DNA of 43,214 nt from a virus, in the IMG/VR virus record IMGVR_UViG_3300045019_000022, positions 1 to 43,214 of that record. One strand, 5' to 3'. A program made the position numbers and the translations under genes. Below, in pieces: positions 14,617-23,179 of the stretch. The notes beneath the pieces were generated by a model. The model worked only from the letters and a program-made list of their open reading frames with translations, was not told where the DNA came from and made no database searches. Within the stretch, counting starts at the first letter, position 1. Every line of letters begins with the position of its first letter.

Positions 14617-16671
14617 TCAGGCTCCTATGGTGACTTCCAGCGACATGCCGGTAATGGTTAGCGGCAGCGGGTCCGCCTGACGAACAAATACTTGTGCATT
14701 CGCTCCCCACGATGGAGCGATATCGATCTGGATTTCGTCAGTCTTGAGTTCCGGCGGCGCCCCCCAGACTTCAGTCGTACGCTGCTTCGCTTCGGTAAGG
14801 TGCTCAGCGTCCGGTCCGACGAAGATGCCGCCAGACTTGTACACGCGCAGCCACGCGCGATCGACATTCTTGTTCCTGCCTTGGCCATAGCCTTGTGCTT
14901 CGAAAGCCAAGGGCAGGGTTTGCAAGTCCGCGGTAATGGGGAGCCCGACCTGCGCGGTGGAAACCGGCTCCGATACGGTGACAGCGCCGCCGGTGACTAC
15001 GGCCTGCGGCATGACCGCGCCATCCCCGAGGATGCTCACGGTCTTGCCTTCCAGGTGATCGAGCCCGGATATGGTTGTCGCCGGTGCTCCGGCGTAGGTT
15101 AGGCCGCAGTCGACGAAGTAAGCATCCTTCTGCTCGGTGAAGCGGCGAGTATGAAGAAACTCGATATAGCGCTTCTGCTGCCCGTTGATGGTGCGCTTGA
15201 CTACCACGTATAAGACATCCTCTTGCCCCTCGGCCACGACAGCACAGGATTCAAACGCGCCGTCCGTGTCGTGCCGGTGCCATGCACCGACCTGCTGCTC
15301 AGGAATGTATGTCAGGCCCAGCAGCTTCCCGCTGGTCGAAATGGCCCACACGATCGGCACCGGGGCCTTTGCGTAGGCAAGATCCGCAATTTCGTAGCCG
15401 TCGAACAAGTGGGGAGCCCGCAGGGCCAGATCGCCCGTTACGTAGCCATTGGCGGTGGATTGATAAGCCATCTCGCGCACATGGCCGCCCCGCGCCGCCG
15501 CATAAATCAGCGTGTTCGCAATAATGACCGGGCTGACGTTGTTCGCCCCAACGTAGCTCTGCGGCTTCACCGAGATTGTTGACGGTGTGACAGCATCGCT
15601 GTTCACCGACGTGACCTGCCACTCCGCCGCGCTGGTGAGCAGCACCAGATTGGTCAGCGGGATGACGTGGCGGATTGTGTTCGCTTCGCGCGCAGCGACG
15701 CGGAACTGGATCGAATCGTCGTCGCGCAGCGGCAGCCCATAGCTCAGGTTCGACTCGGTGCCGCTCTTGGTCATCCAGATGTTCTGCGGCTTGTTCAGCG
15801 TGCCGGCAAAGCACCGGCGCTGTTCGAAGTAACTGACAGCGGCGGGGTAGTCGCCTGCAGCGTTGAAAGGGTTGTTTGCCTGAGGCGGCGTGCGCGAGAC
15901 ATCCGCACCAATATTGTCATCGGTGAATGAGGTCTGATCCGTCTGGCCGATGTAGCCGAAGACACCCCCGGAGAACTTGTAGACGTAGTATCTGACCGCG
16001 CCGGCCGAAGCCGACCAGGTGATTGTGTTATAGGCGCCAGAGGTGAACAGATTTCCGGTGCAAGTAGCAACTGCGGACGATGGCGACTCGTCGGTTCCCA
16101 GATCACCAACTGCGGTAATCACATATTTGTAGGTATAGGAGGCCCCCGTACCGCCGGTGCCCGCGGTGTGAGCCGCCCCGACGCCCGTCGGCGCCACCTG
16201 TTTAGACGCGAATGAGATATCTGTCAGTTGCCAGTTGGTGGCGCCCAGACGGCGCAGTTCCTTCGGCGGATAGTTCGGGTGCACCAGCGTCAGCACGTCA
16301 GCCGACTGGACATAGTGGATATCGAACAGGTCCGCTTCAGCGTAGGGATTGGCCACTTCATAGGGCGCGCCGCTGGAAAGAAGGGTGCCACCTTGCGTAT
16401 GGAAGCGGAAGTAACCGGCACCCAGTTCGATAACCATTGTCTGGTTCGTCGAGTAGGTGAAAGGAATGATCCGGGTCCGCTTCGATGAGTCCTTGACCTC
16501 GCGCACGAATTGCGTGCCGGCGCGGTTCTCTGCCGGACCTTGCGGCTTGCAGATGAAGTTCCGGCATGTTGCTAGGCCGGTCTGGTACTTCGCATCGTCG
16601 ATGCGGCTCCAGAATTCCGGCGTGACCTCGCCGCCGGCGAACGAGCGCTGCAGAGTGCGGATACTGGTCAT
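14617..16671 (-). CDS. Tail tubular protein B-like / tail hub
   Basis: A 684-aa protein whose opening (LQRSFAGGEVTPEFWSRIDD, then a CRNF segment and NRAGTQFV) is characteristic of podoviral tail nozzle/tubular B proteins. A fibronectin/Ig-like insertion lies at about residues 175-280 (SYTYKYVITAVGDLGTDESP to YYVYKFSGG), a type of domain common on virion surfaces. It overlaps the tail tubular A gene by ATGA and precedes the internal virion proteins, the same order as T7 gp11-gp12-gp14. Confidence 0.85.
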   Translation of the reverse strand: MTSIRTLQRSFAGGEVTPEFWSRIDDAKYQTGLATCRNFICKPQGPAENRAGTQFVREVKDSSKRTRIIPFTYSTNQTMVIELGAGYFRFHTQGGTLLSSGAPYEVANPYAEADLFDIHYVQSADVLTLVHPNYPPKELRRLGATNWQLTDISFASKQVAPTGVGAAHTAGTGGTGASYTYKYVITAVGDLGTDESPSSAVATCTGNLFTSGAYNTITWSASAGAVRYYVYKFSGGVFGYIGQTDQTSFTDDNIGADVSRTPPQANNPFNAAGDYPAAVSYFEQRRCFAGTLNKPQNIWMTKSGTESNLSYGLPLRDDDSIQFRVAAREANTIRHVIPLTNLVLLTSAAEWQVTSVNSDAVTPSTISVKPQSYVGANNVSPVIIANTLIYAAARGGHVREMAYQSTANGYVTGDLALRAPHLFDGYEIADLAYAKAPVPIVWAISTSGKLLGLTYIPEQQVGAWHRHDTDGAFESCAVVAEGQEDVLYVVVKRTINGQQKRYIEFLHTRRFTEQKDAYFVDCGLTYAGAPATTISGLDHLEGKTVSILGDGAVMPQAVVTGGAVTVSEPVSTAQVGLPITADLQTLPLAFEAQGYGQGRNKNVDRAWLRVYKSGGIFVGPDAEHLTEAKQRTTEVWGAPPELKTDEIQIDIAPSWGANAQVFVRQADPLPLTITGMSLEVTIGA

Positions 16672-17276
16672 CGTGCCGTCATCCAGGAAACATCGTGCTC
16701 AGGCTTGACTCTGCGCTGCGCAGCGTCCGCAGCTTTTGCAAGGCCGAGCTGCATTTCAAACATCTGATAGCACTTGGTCGTTGCGGCGGCGCCCTTGTCG
16801 CCCTTGAGCACAGGTCCAGCTAGGTGCGAGGCAAGCAACCAGCTCAGCGCTTCCACGAACAATGGGGGGAACTTGGATGGGTCTGTGACTTGGAACTTGT
16901 AGCGGCAGATGGCTGAATCTGTGTTGCTGTAGATGATTTCGGTGCCATCCGGCAGCGATTCGGTTTCATATTCCTGCGGCGCGAAATCGTTGGCCGCGCC
17001 GGCGTCGAAAAGGCTGACGATGCTGACGGCATTCGATGGGCGCGCGTACACGTAGAGCCAGCCCATGACGGGTGTGGCGGAGAGCTGTGCAAGCGCGGCC
17101 CGTGTGGTGGCGAAGCTCCAGGTATGGCGATCCAGAACGGTGTCGCGCGCGAGAGGGTAAAACTGTGCGCAATGGGTGGCCTGCGGGCTGCCTTCCGGCG
17201 GATCGATGCTCGCTACCGTGGCGGAGTCGCCGAGGCGGGAGAGGGCGAGATTGCAGATATCGATTTCAGTTGCCAT
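16668..17276 (-). CDS. Tail tubular protein A-like adaptor
   Basis: A 202-aa protein with the T7 gp11-type start (MATEIDICNLALSRLGDSAT) and the following SPQATHCAQFYPLARDTVLD segment that defines this adaptor family. It joins the portal to the tail nozzle. It is the first gene after the strong terminator at 17290-17312, and its ATG lies about 14 bp from the end of the terminator T run, so the terminator separates it from the capsid genes. It may receive read-through transcription only, unless a promoter was missed. Confidence 0.87.
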   Translation of the reverse strand: MATEIDICNLALSRLGDSATVASIDPPEGSPQATHCAQFYPLARDTVLDRHTWSFATTRAALAQLSATPVMGWLYVYARPSNAVSIVSLFDAGAANDFAPQEYETESLPDGTEIIYSNTDSAICRYKFQVTDPSKFPPLFVEALSWLLASHLAGPVLKGDKGAAATTKCYQMFEMQLGLAKAADAAQRRVKPEHDVSWMTAR

Positions 17277-17289
17277 TGCGGAGGCCTAG

Positions 17290-17312
17290 AAAAACGGGGG
17301 CCGAGGCCCCCG
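17290..17312 (-). terminator. Rho-independent terminator inside the late operon
   Basis: On the minus strand a perfect 8-bp stem CGGGGGCC/GGCCCCCG with a 2-nt gap (17295-17312) is followed by TTTTT (17290-17294). It lies between the capsid/cement/small-protein genes and the tail tubular A gene. Confidence 0.8.
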
Positions 17313-17339
17313 AAACCCATCAACCATGGGAGGAGACAC

Positions 17340-17570
17340 TTAAACCAGATCGGATCCTGCCGGCTTGCTGTCGGCAGCAGGCTTGCTGTCCTTTGCAGGT
17401 TTCTCTTCCTTGACGACTTCGAAGGACTCGCCGACCTTGAAGTCCACGAGCTTGCCTTCGTGGTTCTTCACCTGTGCGGGGAATTCGACCTCGTCGCCAG
17501 CCTTCAGGAAGCGGTTCTCTTTCGAGTACCAGACCTTGTCGGCAATGACTTTGCACTTGATAGTCTTCAT
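17340..17570 (-). CDS. Small charged protein after the cement gene
   Basis: A 76-aa protein of unknown family. Residues 1-50 look like a small beta-barrel (MKTIKCKVIADKVWYSKENR, GDEVEFPAQV), and the C-terminus is a Lys/Ala/Asp-rich low-complexity tail with a repeated KPAADSKPAG pattern. AGGAGCCTGA precedes the ATG; the same leader occurs before 14615 and, in a variant form, before 20417. Its place directly after capsid and cement genes and before the terminator suggests high expression and a virion or assembly role, but this is not shown. Confidence 0.65.
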   Translation of the reverse strand: MKTIKCKVIADKVWYSKENRFLKAGDEVEFPAQVKNHEGKLVDFKVGESFEVVKEEKPAKDSKPAADSKPAGSDLV

Positions 17571-17585
17571 GCTTCAGGCTCCTGA

Positions 17586-18038
17586 TTAAGCGACGGTAAA
17601 GCCGCTGGCGTAGTACTCCATGCCAGGCGGAAGCGCATCGGTGACGTAGGCGGTGAACTTGCCTGCGGTCAGCGGACCGGTGCCGACGGTGTACTGGCAG
17701 CCCAGATAGCGCTGGCCATTCGGCTGGGCGTTCAGGATCGCCGGGTCGATGCGCTGCGCAAACAGCTTGCGGCCGGCAGTCAGTTCGGCCTTGCCGATGG
17801 CGTCGGTCTGAGCAACGACCGTAGGCGAGCTCAGGTTGGCGGACGCCGAGGTCACGATCTGAAATGTGACTGTGGCAGCGCCAGCGGCGGCGGCCGACTC
17901 GTCCACGCCCCAGACCACGAACAGGGAACGGCCCGGGCCGAGGTCGCGAGCTACGCCCAGGTCGACGGTGTTGGTAGATACGGCAGAGGCGGTAACCGCC
18001 TGAGCCGCAGACAATTGCAGAAGTGCGTCGAGCATCAT
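17586..18038 (-). CDS. Bbp16-like capsid cement protein
   Basis: A 150-aa protein resembling Bbp16, the jellyroll cement protein that decorates the BPP-1 capsid. It has the family-like N-terminus (MMLDALLQLSAAQAVTASAV) then STNTVDLG, the RSLFVVW strand, and the C-terminal VGTGPLTAGKFTAYVTD segment. It follows the major capsid gene by 17 bp, as in BPP-1. It should stabilise the capsid shell externally. Confidence 0.82.
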   Translation of the reverse strand: MMLDALLQLSAAQAVTASAVSTNTVDLGVARDLGPGRSLFVVWGVDESAAAAGAATVTFQIVTSASANLSSPTVVAQTDAIGKAELTAGRKLFAQRIDPAILNAQPNGQRYLGCQYTVGTGPLTAGKFTAYVTDALPPGMEYYASGFTVA

Positions 18039-18055
18039 GGCTGCGGTTCCTTTCC

Positions 18056-19075
18056 TTAGGAGACGAGGGTTTCAGCGATGCCCAGACCGTCGCAGCGACG
18101 CACGGGGATGCCCATGAATGTCAGCTGGTTCATGGTCGTGCCGAACTGCGTGAGGGCTTCCTTGACGGCCAGCGCGTTCTGGGACTTCTCCAGCGCCTGG
18201 ATCATCAAGCCTTCCTGCACCGAGCGGTTCGTGTAGAACGCTGCGCGGCCCATGTTGAAGTTCGGGATGCGGGCAATCGCGCGCATCATCAGCTTGATGA
18301 GGTTGGTCGAAGCGGCTGACGCTTGGCTGCCCGTGACGCCAACCCAGTCAGACACGTCAATGTTCGCGATGCGAACGACATAGCGCCAGTCCTTCACCAC
18401 CAGACCGGTATCCCACTGGAACAGGGAACGGGCCGCTTGATACCAGTTACCGTTGGCGTCTTGCACAGACTCTTCGCCCAGATCGCGGTTCTGCAGGCCT
18501 GCTTTCGAGCCCTTCGGGAAGGTGCCGAAAACTGTCTGTTCGCCCCAGACCACCAGATACATCGAGGCATTGTCGGAGCCAGCACCGCCGGCAAGAATGA
18601 TGTTGCTGCCGTTGCCGGCTGTGGTGGAGCTGTAGCGGGTTGCCAGACCGGAGAAGGTCTTCATGTCAGTGCCGACGTTGCCGTTGAACAGCTTGCTGGA
18701 CATCTCCTGACCCATCGCTTCGATGAACGGAGATTCTTCCGACAGGCGGAAGGCAGCGCTATTGCCGTTCAGGGTCAGCAGCTTGGCATCGATGTGCGAG
18801 CGGGCTTCCAGCATTGCGCAAGGCTCGGTGACCTGTGCGGTGGTGGACTTGCTGCTCGGCACGCCCTGGTTGTACGCACGCCAGTAGACTTGCGGCAGGC
18901 CGGTGCGGATTGTGACCACATGGCTGGTCGGCTGGTTGGCTTCCTTAAAGACAACGTCTTCGAGGATGTCGTTCTGCTGCGAGAGCAGTTCGGCAATGGG
19001 GTCGACTTTACCGTCCGGGCTCAGTCGCTTGGAGTAATCGGCCAGGGTCAGTTGGCCAGTAGCTAAAGTTGCCAT
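18056..19075 (-). CDS. Major capsid protein, BPP-1 Bbp17-like
   Basis: A 339-aa major capsid protein. The start MATLATGQLTLADYSKRL, a segment around AELLSQQNDILEDVVFKEAN, and the C-terminal IPVRRCDGLGIAETLV are typical of the BPP-1/Bbp17 capsid group with an HK97-like fold. It sits between the scaffold and the cement protein. With the terminator at 17290-17312 downstream, it should be part of the most abundantly transcribed segment. Confidence 0.9.
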   Translation of the reverse strand: MATLATGQLTLADYSKRLSPDGKVDPIAELLSQQNDILEDVVFKEANQPTSHVVTIRTGLPQVYWRAYNQGVPSSKSTTAQVTEPCAMLEARSHIDAKLLTLNGNSAAFRLSEESPFIEAMGQEMSSKLFNGNVGTDMKTFSGLATRYSSTTAGNGSNIILAGGAGSDNASMYLVVWGEQTVFGTFPKGSKAGLQNRDLGEESVQDANGNWYQAARSLFQWDTGLVVKDWRYVVRIANIDVSDWVGVTGSQASAASTNLIKLMMRAIARIPNFNMGRAAFYTNRSVQEGLMIQALEKSQNALAVKEALTQFGTTMNQLTFMGIPVRRCDGLGIAETLVS

Positions 19076-19088
19076 TGTCTTTTCCCTT

Positions 19089-19742
19089 TCACGGGTTCAT
19101 GTTTGGATACATCCGTTGTGCCGTCGAGGGTTGGCCCGAACTCTTCGACCCGCCCACGAAACGGTCCTCACTGATTGCTTTACCGGCCCGGTAAAACGCC
19201 CGGATCATCTCCGGGTGGTTGCCAAGACCGGTCTGCTGCAGCAGATCCTTCAGCGCGTCTGTACCGAAGGCGTCAATCGCTTTCTTAGCGATTGCAACGT
19301 TCTCGGTCAGGGCGTCGCCGCCGAATTCCTTGTCGGTCTGCGCTGCGGCCAGCCATTCGGCTGTGGCTTTATGCACAGATGCGGCTTGGGCGTTGGCGCG
19401 CTTCACATCCAGGTCGACCAGCTTTTGCGCTTGTTCCTGGGTGAGCCCCAATTCCTTTGCCACAGACTTGAACTCGTCGCCGAGCTCGCCTTGCATCGCG
19501 TAGCCTTCCGGCATGTTGAAGTCAGCATATTGCTCAGGTGCCGCGGCGGGCGCCTTGTTGCTTGCGTCGTTCTGTGCCTGCGATGTGTCGGCAGCCGCGG
19601 CCTGCGCAGCCTGATTCGGCTGCGTCTGCTGTTGCTGCTGTTGGCTACCAGCCGCGGGCGCGGTGCCCGGTTCGGTAGCGGTTTGCTGCGTAGCGGGGGC
19701 AGTGTCAGTTTGTCCCGTTGTCGCCTGCGTTTCGATTTGCAT
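19089..19742 (-). CDS. Capsid scaffolding protein
   Basis: A 217-aa protein. The N-terminal 75 residues are Gln/Ala/Thr-rich low complexity. Then comes FNMPEGYAMQGELGDEFKSV, with helices containing LGLTQEQAQKLVDL and an EFGGDALTENVAIAKKAID pattern typical of podoviral scaffolds that are packed inside the procapsid and then leave. It lies directly upstream of the major capsid gene. AGGAG precedes the ATG at 19742, which overlaps the Bbp19-like gene by 38 bp in another frame. Confidence 0.85.
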   Translation of the reverse strand: MQIETQATTGQTDTAPATQQTATEPGTAPAAGSQQQQQQTQPNQAAQAAAADTSQAQNDASNKAPAAAPEQYADFNMPEGYAMQGELGDEFKSVAKELGLTQEQAQKLVDLDVKRANAQAASVHKATAEWLAAAQTDKEFGGDALTENVAIAKKAIDAFGTDALKDLLQQTGLGNHPEMIRAFYRAGKAISEDRFVGGSKSSGQPSTAQRMYPNMNP

Positions 19743-20049
19743 TCTCGCGTTGCTCCTGCACCATTTGGGTGTACTGCTCTGGGCATGCCTCGTTGATCTG
19801 TGCCATCAGCATCAGGCCTACGTTGCGCATTCCCTCGCGGAAGAAGGTTTCCGAGTTGCCCGTAAAGGACGACCGGAAGACGCCTGTCCGCTCAAGTAGC
19901 CGCCACACGATGCGACGGCCGCGTCGACTTCCCATCAACCACTTGATGTCATCCAACTCTGACTGCGTCTTGAGTCGCGTCTTGTCATCCTGCTGATGCT
20001 TGGCGCGCTCTTGGCCGACCAGATCGAATGGATCGTGATTCAGGCTCAT
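19705..20049 (-). CDS. Bbp19-like phage protein
   Basis: A 114-aa protein with the Bbp19-family core: IKWLMGSRRGRRIVWRLLER, an adjacent GVFRSSF, and ACPEQYTQM near the end. The family is known from BPP-1 and related podoviruses between portal and scaffold genes, and its role is unknown. AGGAG lies 10 bp upstream of the ATG at 20049, within the intergenic spacer that also holds a 13-bp boundary repeat. Confidence 0.82.
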   Translation of the reverse strand: MSLNHDPFDLVGQERAKHQQDDKTRLKTQSELDDIKWLMGSRRGRRIVWRLLERTGVFRSSFTGNSETFFREGMRNVGLMLMAQINEACPEQYTQMVQEQRENANRNAGDNGTN

Positions 20050-20069
20050 ACCTTAAAGCTCCTGTCGTG

Positions 20070-20082
20070 AGGTACCCGCACC
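20070..20082 (-). repeat. Gene-boundary 13-mer, copy 2
   Basis: AGGTACCCGCACC (plus-strand reading), two bases after the stop of the capsid-staple-like gene and 21 bp before the start of the Bbp19-like gene. It is identical to copies at 23185 and 25849. Confidence 0.75.
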
Positions 20083-20084
20083 GG

Positions 20085-20417
20085 CTAGACCTGATTGGGG
20101 TACATCTTCTTGGCGACCTGATTCCAGTCGGTGGAACCAGATGCCACTTCCATTTCGGTGATCTGCCAGCACGATGACATTTCCGCCTCGTTGCCCTGAC
20201 GCTGGTACTGGCTTGAGCTGACCACAGTTACCTTTGCGGTAATGACCAGTTCGGTGCCGACGTTGGGCGGTGCTGTCATGCCCAGCTTGGCGAGCGTGCC
20301 GTCTTCGAGACGAATCTCGAGGCCGTACGGATATTCCGGCGGATTGCTGCCCTCGGGGTAGCAGTCGTTGCGTTGTTTGGCTTCCTCAGCCGTGTACTTC
20401 ATGCTGACCATTGACAT
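20085..20417 (-). CDS. Capsid staple-like protein
   Basis: A 110-aa protein. A central YPYGLEIRLEDGTLAKLGM segment and a following VGTELVITAKVTV strand match small podoviral proteins annotated as capsid staple/stabilising proteins, encoded just after the portal. GGAG precedes the ATG at 20417. The next gene starts 36 bp downstream after the boundary repeat. The role in stabilising the capsid is inferred from that resemblance. Confidence 0.65.
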   Translation of the reverse strand: MSMVSMKYTAEEAKQRNDCYPEGSNPPEYPYGLEIRLEDGTLAKLGMTAPPNVGTELVITAKVTVVSSSQYQRQGNEAEMSSCWQITEMEVASGSTDWNQVAKKMYPNQV

Positions 20418-20420
20418 GGC

Positions 20421-22100
20421 TTAGGCTCCAGGCGGCGTGGTGTAGCCGCTAAACATGTTCATGACGTCCTGCAGACCGGCGGCATCAACCTGCGATGCGT
20501 TCTTGGCGGCCTGCGCTATCTGCGGGGCTGTTTCGGTTGCTTGGGCTTGCTGTTGCGCCTGGGCGCGCGCTTGCCGAATCCTCGCCACTTCCTGCGAAGG
20601 CACGACAAGTTCGGGATCCACGCCGAGCATGTCGGAATAGGCGTCCGCCCACTTGTCCGCGTCCAGCTTGTCGAGCACTTCAGGCTTGAGCTGTGCCACG
20701 CTGCCCAGAGTAGCGACGAATCGATCCACGGAATTAGTACCCACGGCCTGCTGCGCCTGTGCGAGCATCGAGACAAATTCGACATTGAGGTTCTGTCCTT
20801 GGATATCGGGCGGGGGCGGCGGCACGATGCCGGCGGCGAGCATGCGGTCGAAGGTCATTTCCACCATCGGGTCCAGCATCTCGTTGTGCAAGCGCTCCAG
20901 CACTGGGCCGAGCATCAACAGCTTTTCCTCGTGACGCTCCGCCACCTCGGTAGCGGTCATGCGCGTGTCGGTCTGGTTGGCCAGCATCAGGAACAGGTCC
21001 GCATAGAAGGCGCTGCGGATCCGCCCGCGGACGTCCTGGATGTCCATCAACAGGTGGTTCAGGTCCAAGCGGACCTCGAACTGGGTGCGGATGCCGTTCT
21101 GGCCTGCGGCGTCGATGAAGGTAATGCCGCCCGGCAGGCTGTCGACGTCATGATTCTTGATCGATGACGGCACCTGCAGCGGGGGCTTCGTCATGTAATC
21201 GATGCCTTGCGCCTTGCGCAATTGCTCCTGCTGCAACTGTTTGATGTCGCCCAGCGCTTCCATGCCGGGGGAGCCCCCGTAGATGTCGCCACCGGAAGTC
21301 GCCCAGCGCGGGCAGATGCCGGGGAAGTTCTCGAAGCCGGACTGCCGAAGGAACTTGTCGGGGTCGGCGCCGACCTCAAAATAGACCGATCGCCAAGGCA
21401 TGTTCTGGTTGTCACGCTTCGACATGTCGCGGTCTGTACGCGGCTCGATGGCGTGGATGATCGTCACCCATTGGTCAAGCGCATTGCGGTCGTACAGGTT
21501 CTTGACCGTCTGGCTGACATTGTCGATGCCGAACTCCGCCACCAGCTCGCCCACCGTCTTGTCGAATTCACGATAGATCGTGTTCACCTCGCCGCGGTAA
21601 TTCGTAGCGATGCAGTATTCGCCGGCGGTCAGCGGGTAGTGGTGGATGACATTATTGAAATCGCCAAGGACGATGGAACCCGCCGTGCCGAACGCGCCCA
21701 GTTCCTCGTACATCGAGTGGAGGGCGCGGTAAGTATTGCTGCGGGCAAAGACGTCACGCATCAGCACGGTCGTCTGATTCAGCCACTGCTTGACCGGGCC
21801 GAACTTGGCCAGATCCGGGTCGGCTGTCGACAGGCGGAACCACGGACGCGCCGGACTGGTCATGCCCGACATCATGCCGGCAGCGAGCACGCGCAGCGCC
21901 TGGGTGCCGGTGGAATCGTAGATGTTGTTGTGGCGTCGGTTACCGTTGTTTCGGTCCTGCGTGAAGAAGCGGCCGGAGCGCGGCAGCAGATAGTCGGAGA
22001 TTTCCTTCCAATGGCTCATCCAGGTGGAGCGCTCGTTCTTGAGCGCAGTCCACCTGGTCAGATACTGGTTCCGCTTGGGGGCATTGGCTTGTTCGGACAT
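20421..22100 (-). CDS. Portal (head-tail connector) protein
   Basis: A 559-aa portal of the podoviral head-tail connector type. The N-terminus has RWTALKNERSTWMSHWKEIS, LPRSGRF and then GMMSGMTSPARPWFRL, which are hallmark segments. The central GGDIYGGSPGMEALGDIKQL and TEVAERHEEKLLMLGPVLER also fit. The C-terminus is Gln/Ala-rich, as in related portals. It forms the dodecameric ring through which DNA is packaged and ejected. It overlaps its upstream neighbour by one base. Confidence 0.93.
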   Translation of the reverse strand: MSEQANAPKRNQYLTRWTALKNERSTWMSHWKEISDYLLPRSGRFFTQDRNNGNRRHNNIYDSTGTQALRVLAAGMMSGMTSPARPWFRLSTADPDLAKFGPVKQWLNQTTVLMRDVFARSNTYRALHSMYEELGAFGTAGSIVLGDFNNVIHHYPLTAGEYCIATNYRGEVNTIYREFDKTVGELVAEFGIDNVSQTVKNLYDRNALDQWVTIIHAIEPRTDRDMSKRDNQNMPWRSVYFEVGADPDKFLRQSGFENFPGICPRWATSGGDIYGGSPGMEALGDIKQLQQEQLRKAQGIDYMTKPPLQVPSSIKNHDVDSLPGGITFIDAAGQNGIRTQFEVRLDLNHLLMDIQDVRGRIRSAFYADLFLMLANQTDTRMTATEVAERHEEKLLMLGPVLERLHNEMLDPMVEMTFDRMLAAGIVPPPPPDIQGQNLNVEFVSMLAQAQQAVGTNSVDRFVATLGSVAQLKPEVLDKLDADKWADAYSDMLGVDPELVVPSQEVARIRQARAQAQQQAQATETAPQIAQAAKNASQVDAAGLQDVMNMFSGYTTPPGA

Positions 22101-22684
22101 CAGGAGCCCAATAAGGTGTTTTTGCCAAGCAGCAGGGCGTTAGGATCCACACCGGACGCGCCGGTCAGCATCGTGCTGGACTGGCCGCCCTTGGCGCGTT
22201 GCTTGTTGGCGTCGGTCATTGCCGCGCTGTCTGGGGTCTTCTGGTTTGCCTTGTTCGCGGCTTCCATCTGCTGTGCGTATGCCGCCTTGGAGGCTGCAAT
22301 CTGGGCCTCAAGCTGTGCGGCCTGGGTAGCGGCGGCGCTTTGCTGCGCTTTCAACGCTTCAGCGGACGAGGTCTTTTGCTGCTCGAGTGTTTGCTGCGCG
22401 ATCAGGAGTTGGCCGTCGTATGCAGCTTTCTGCTGTGCTGCAGCTTCCTGCGCTGCCTTGATCTGGGCTTCCGAGGCGGCTTTCTGCTGGGCCAGTTGCT
22501 CTTGAGCGATCCGTGTCTGTTCCGCCTGTTGCTGCAGCTGAAGTTCGTAGGAACGATCCGCCTGAACTTGCTGCTGTTCCATCGCTTGCTCGTTCTGAGC
22601 CTGTGCTTCTTTGGCGGACTTGCGGCTCGCAGAGGCGGAATACGCGGTTGCGGCGCCTGCCGCGACTACTGCGGATACGGCCAT
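22100..22684 (-). CDS. Coiled-coil virion-associated protein
   Basis: A 194-aa protein. A small hydrophobic N-terminus (MAVSAVVAAGAATAYSASAS) is followed by about 120 residues of Gln/Ala coiled coil, and a conserved ending of the form SSTMLTGASGVDPNALLLGK then TLLGS. Podoviral proteins with this ending occur next to portal genes, and their precise role is not known. AAGGAG precedes the ATG. It may be a minor virion or ejection-related protein. Confidence 0.7.
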   Translation of the reverse strand: MAVSAVVAAGAATAYSASASRKSAKEAQAQNEQAMEQQQVQADRSYELQLQQQAEQTRIAQEQLAQQKAASEAQIKAAQEAAAQQKAAYDGQLLIAQQTLEQQKTSSAEALKAQQSAAATQAAQLEAQIAASKAAYAQQMEAANKANQKTPDSAAMTDANKQRAKGGQSSTMLTGASGVDPNALLLGKNTLLGS

Positions 22685-22685
22685 T

Positions 22686-23135
22686 TCAGAGCTCCTTGCT
22701 GTAGATAATGTCTTGCACTTTGTAGCGACGGTGCTGCATCAACGTGGACAGGGCAGTGTTCTCCTTGGCGTGCCACAGCATGAGGGCGGCCCCGCGCTCT
22801 TTCGCTACCCGCTCGGTTTCGCGAATCAGCTGCAAGCCAAGCCGGCTGGTACGGTGCGCAGCGCTGACGAATAGCAGGTCGTTACTGGCGATGACGAGGT
22901 CCGCATAGTGCATGTGCGGCATGATGAAGTTGACGGAATATCCAACAATCTCGTCCCCTTGATACGCCGCCAATGCGAGCAACATTCCGTTCTGTTCCGT
23001 TGCCAGGTAGCGCTCCGCGTCGGGCTTGAGGACCATCACGCGCTTGTTCAGCGCAATCTCGTCCCAATGCTCGGCAAAAAGCTCACCGGCATGGGCGAGC
23101 ATTTCTTCAGCAGTTGCCGACCGGATTTCGTACAT
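22686..23135 (-). CDS. GNAT-family acetyltransferase
   Basis: A 149-aa protein with the GNAT layout: N-terminal MYEIRSATAEEML, a central LALAAYQGDEIVGYSVNFI strand pair, and an acetyl-CoA-binding loop region replaced by AAHRTSRLGLQLIRETERVA (R/Q-x-x-G/A type). Phages often carry such a gene between terminase and portal; the substrate is unknown. The ATG at 23135 was chosen because GAGGTGG lies just upstream; the longer TTG-started frame begins inside that site. It may modify a virion or host protein. Confidence 0.8.
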   Translation of the reverse strand: MYEIRSATAEEMLAHAGELFAEHWDEIALNKRVMVLKPDAERYLATEQNGMLLALAAYQGDEIVGYSVNFIMPHMHYADLVIASNDLLFVSAAHRTSRLGLQLIRETERVAKERGAALMLWHAKENTALSTLMQHRRYKVQDIIYSKEL

Positions 23136-23179
23136 AAACCACCTCAACGGAGCGATGCGTACGAATCCTAGTCGGGCAG

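Noticed and set aside
21207-22505. A 432-codon plus-strand open frame across the portal and coiled-coil genes
   Set aside because: Shadow of two minus-strand genes; composition and lack of motifs do not support a protein.
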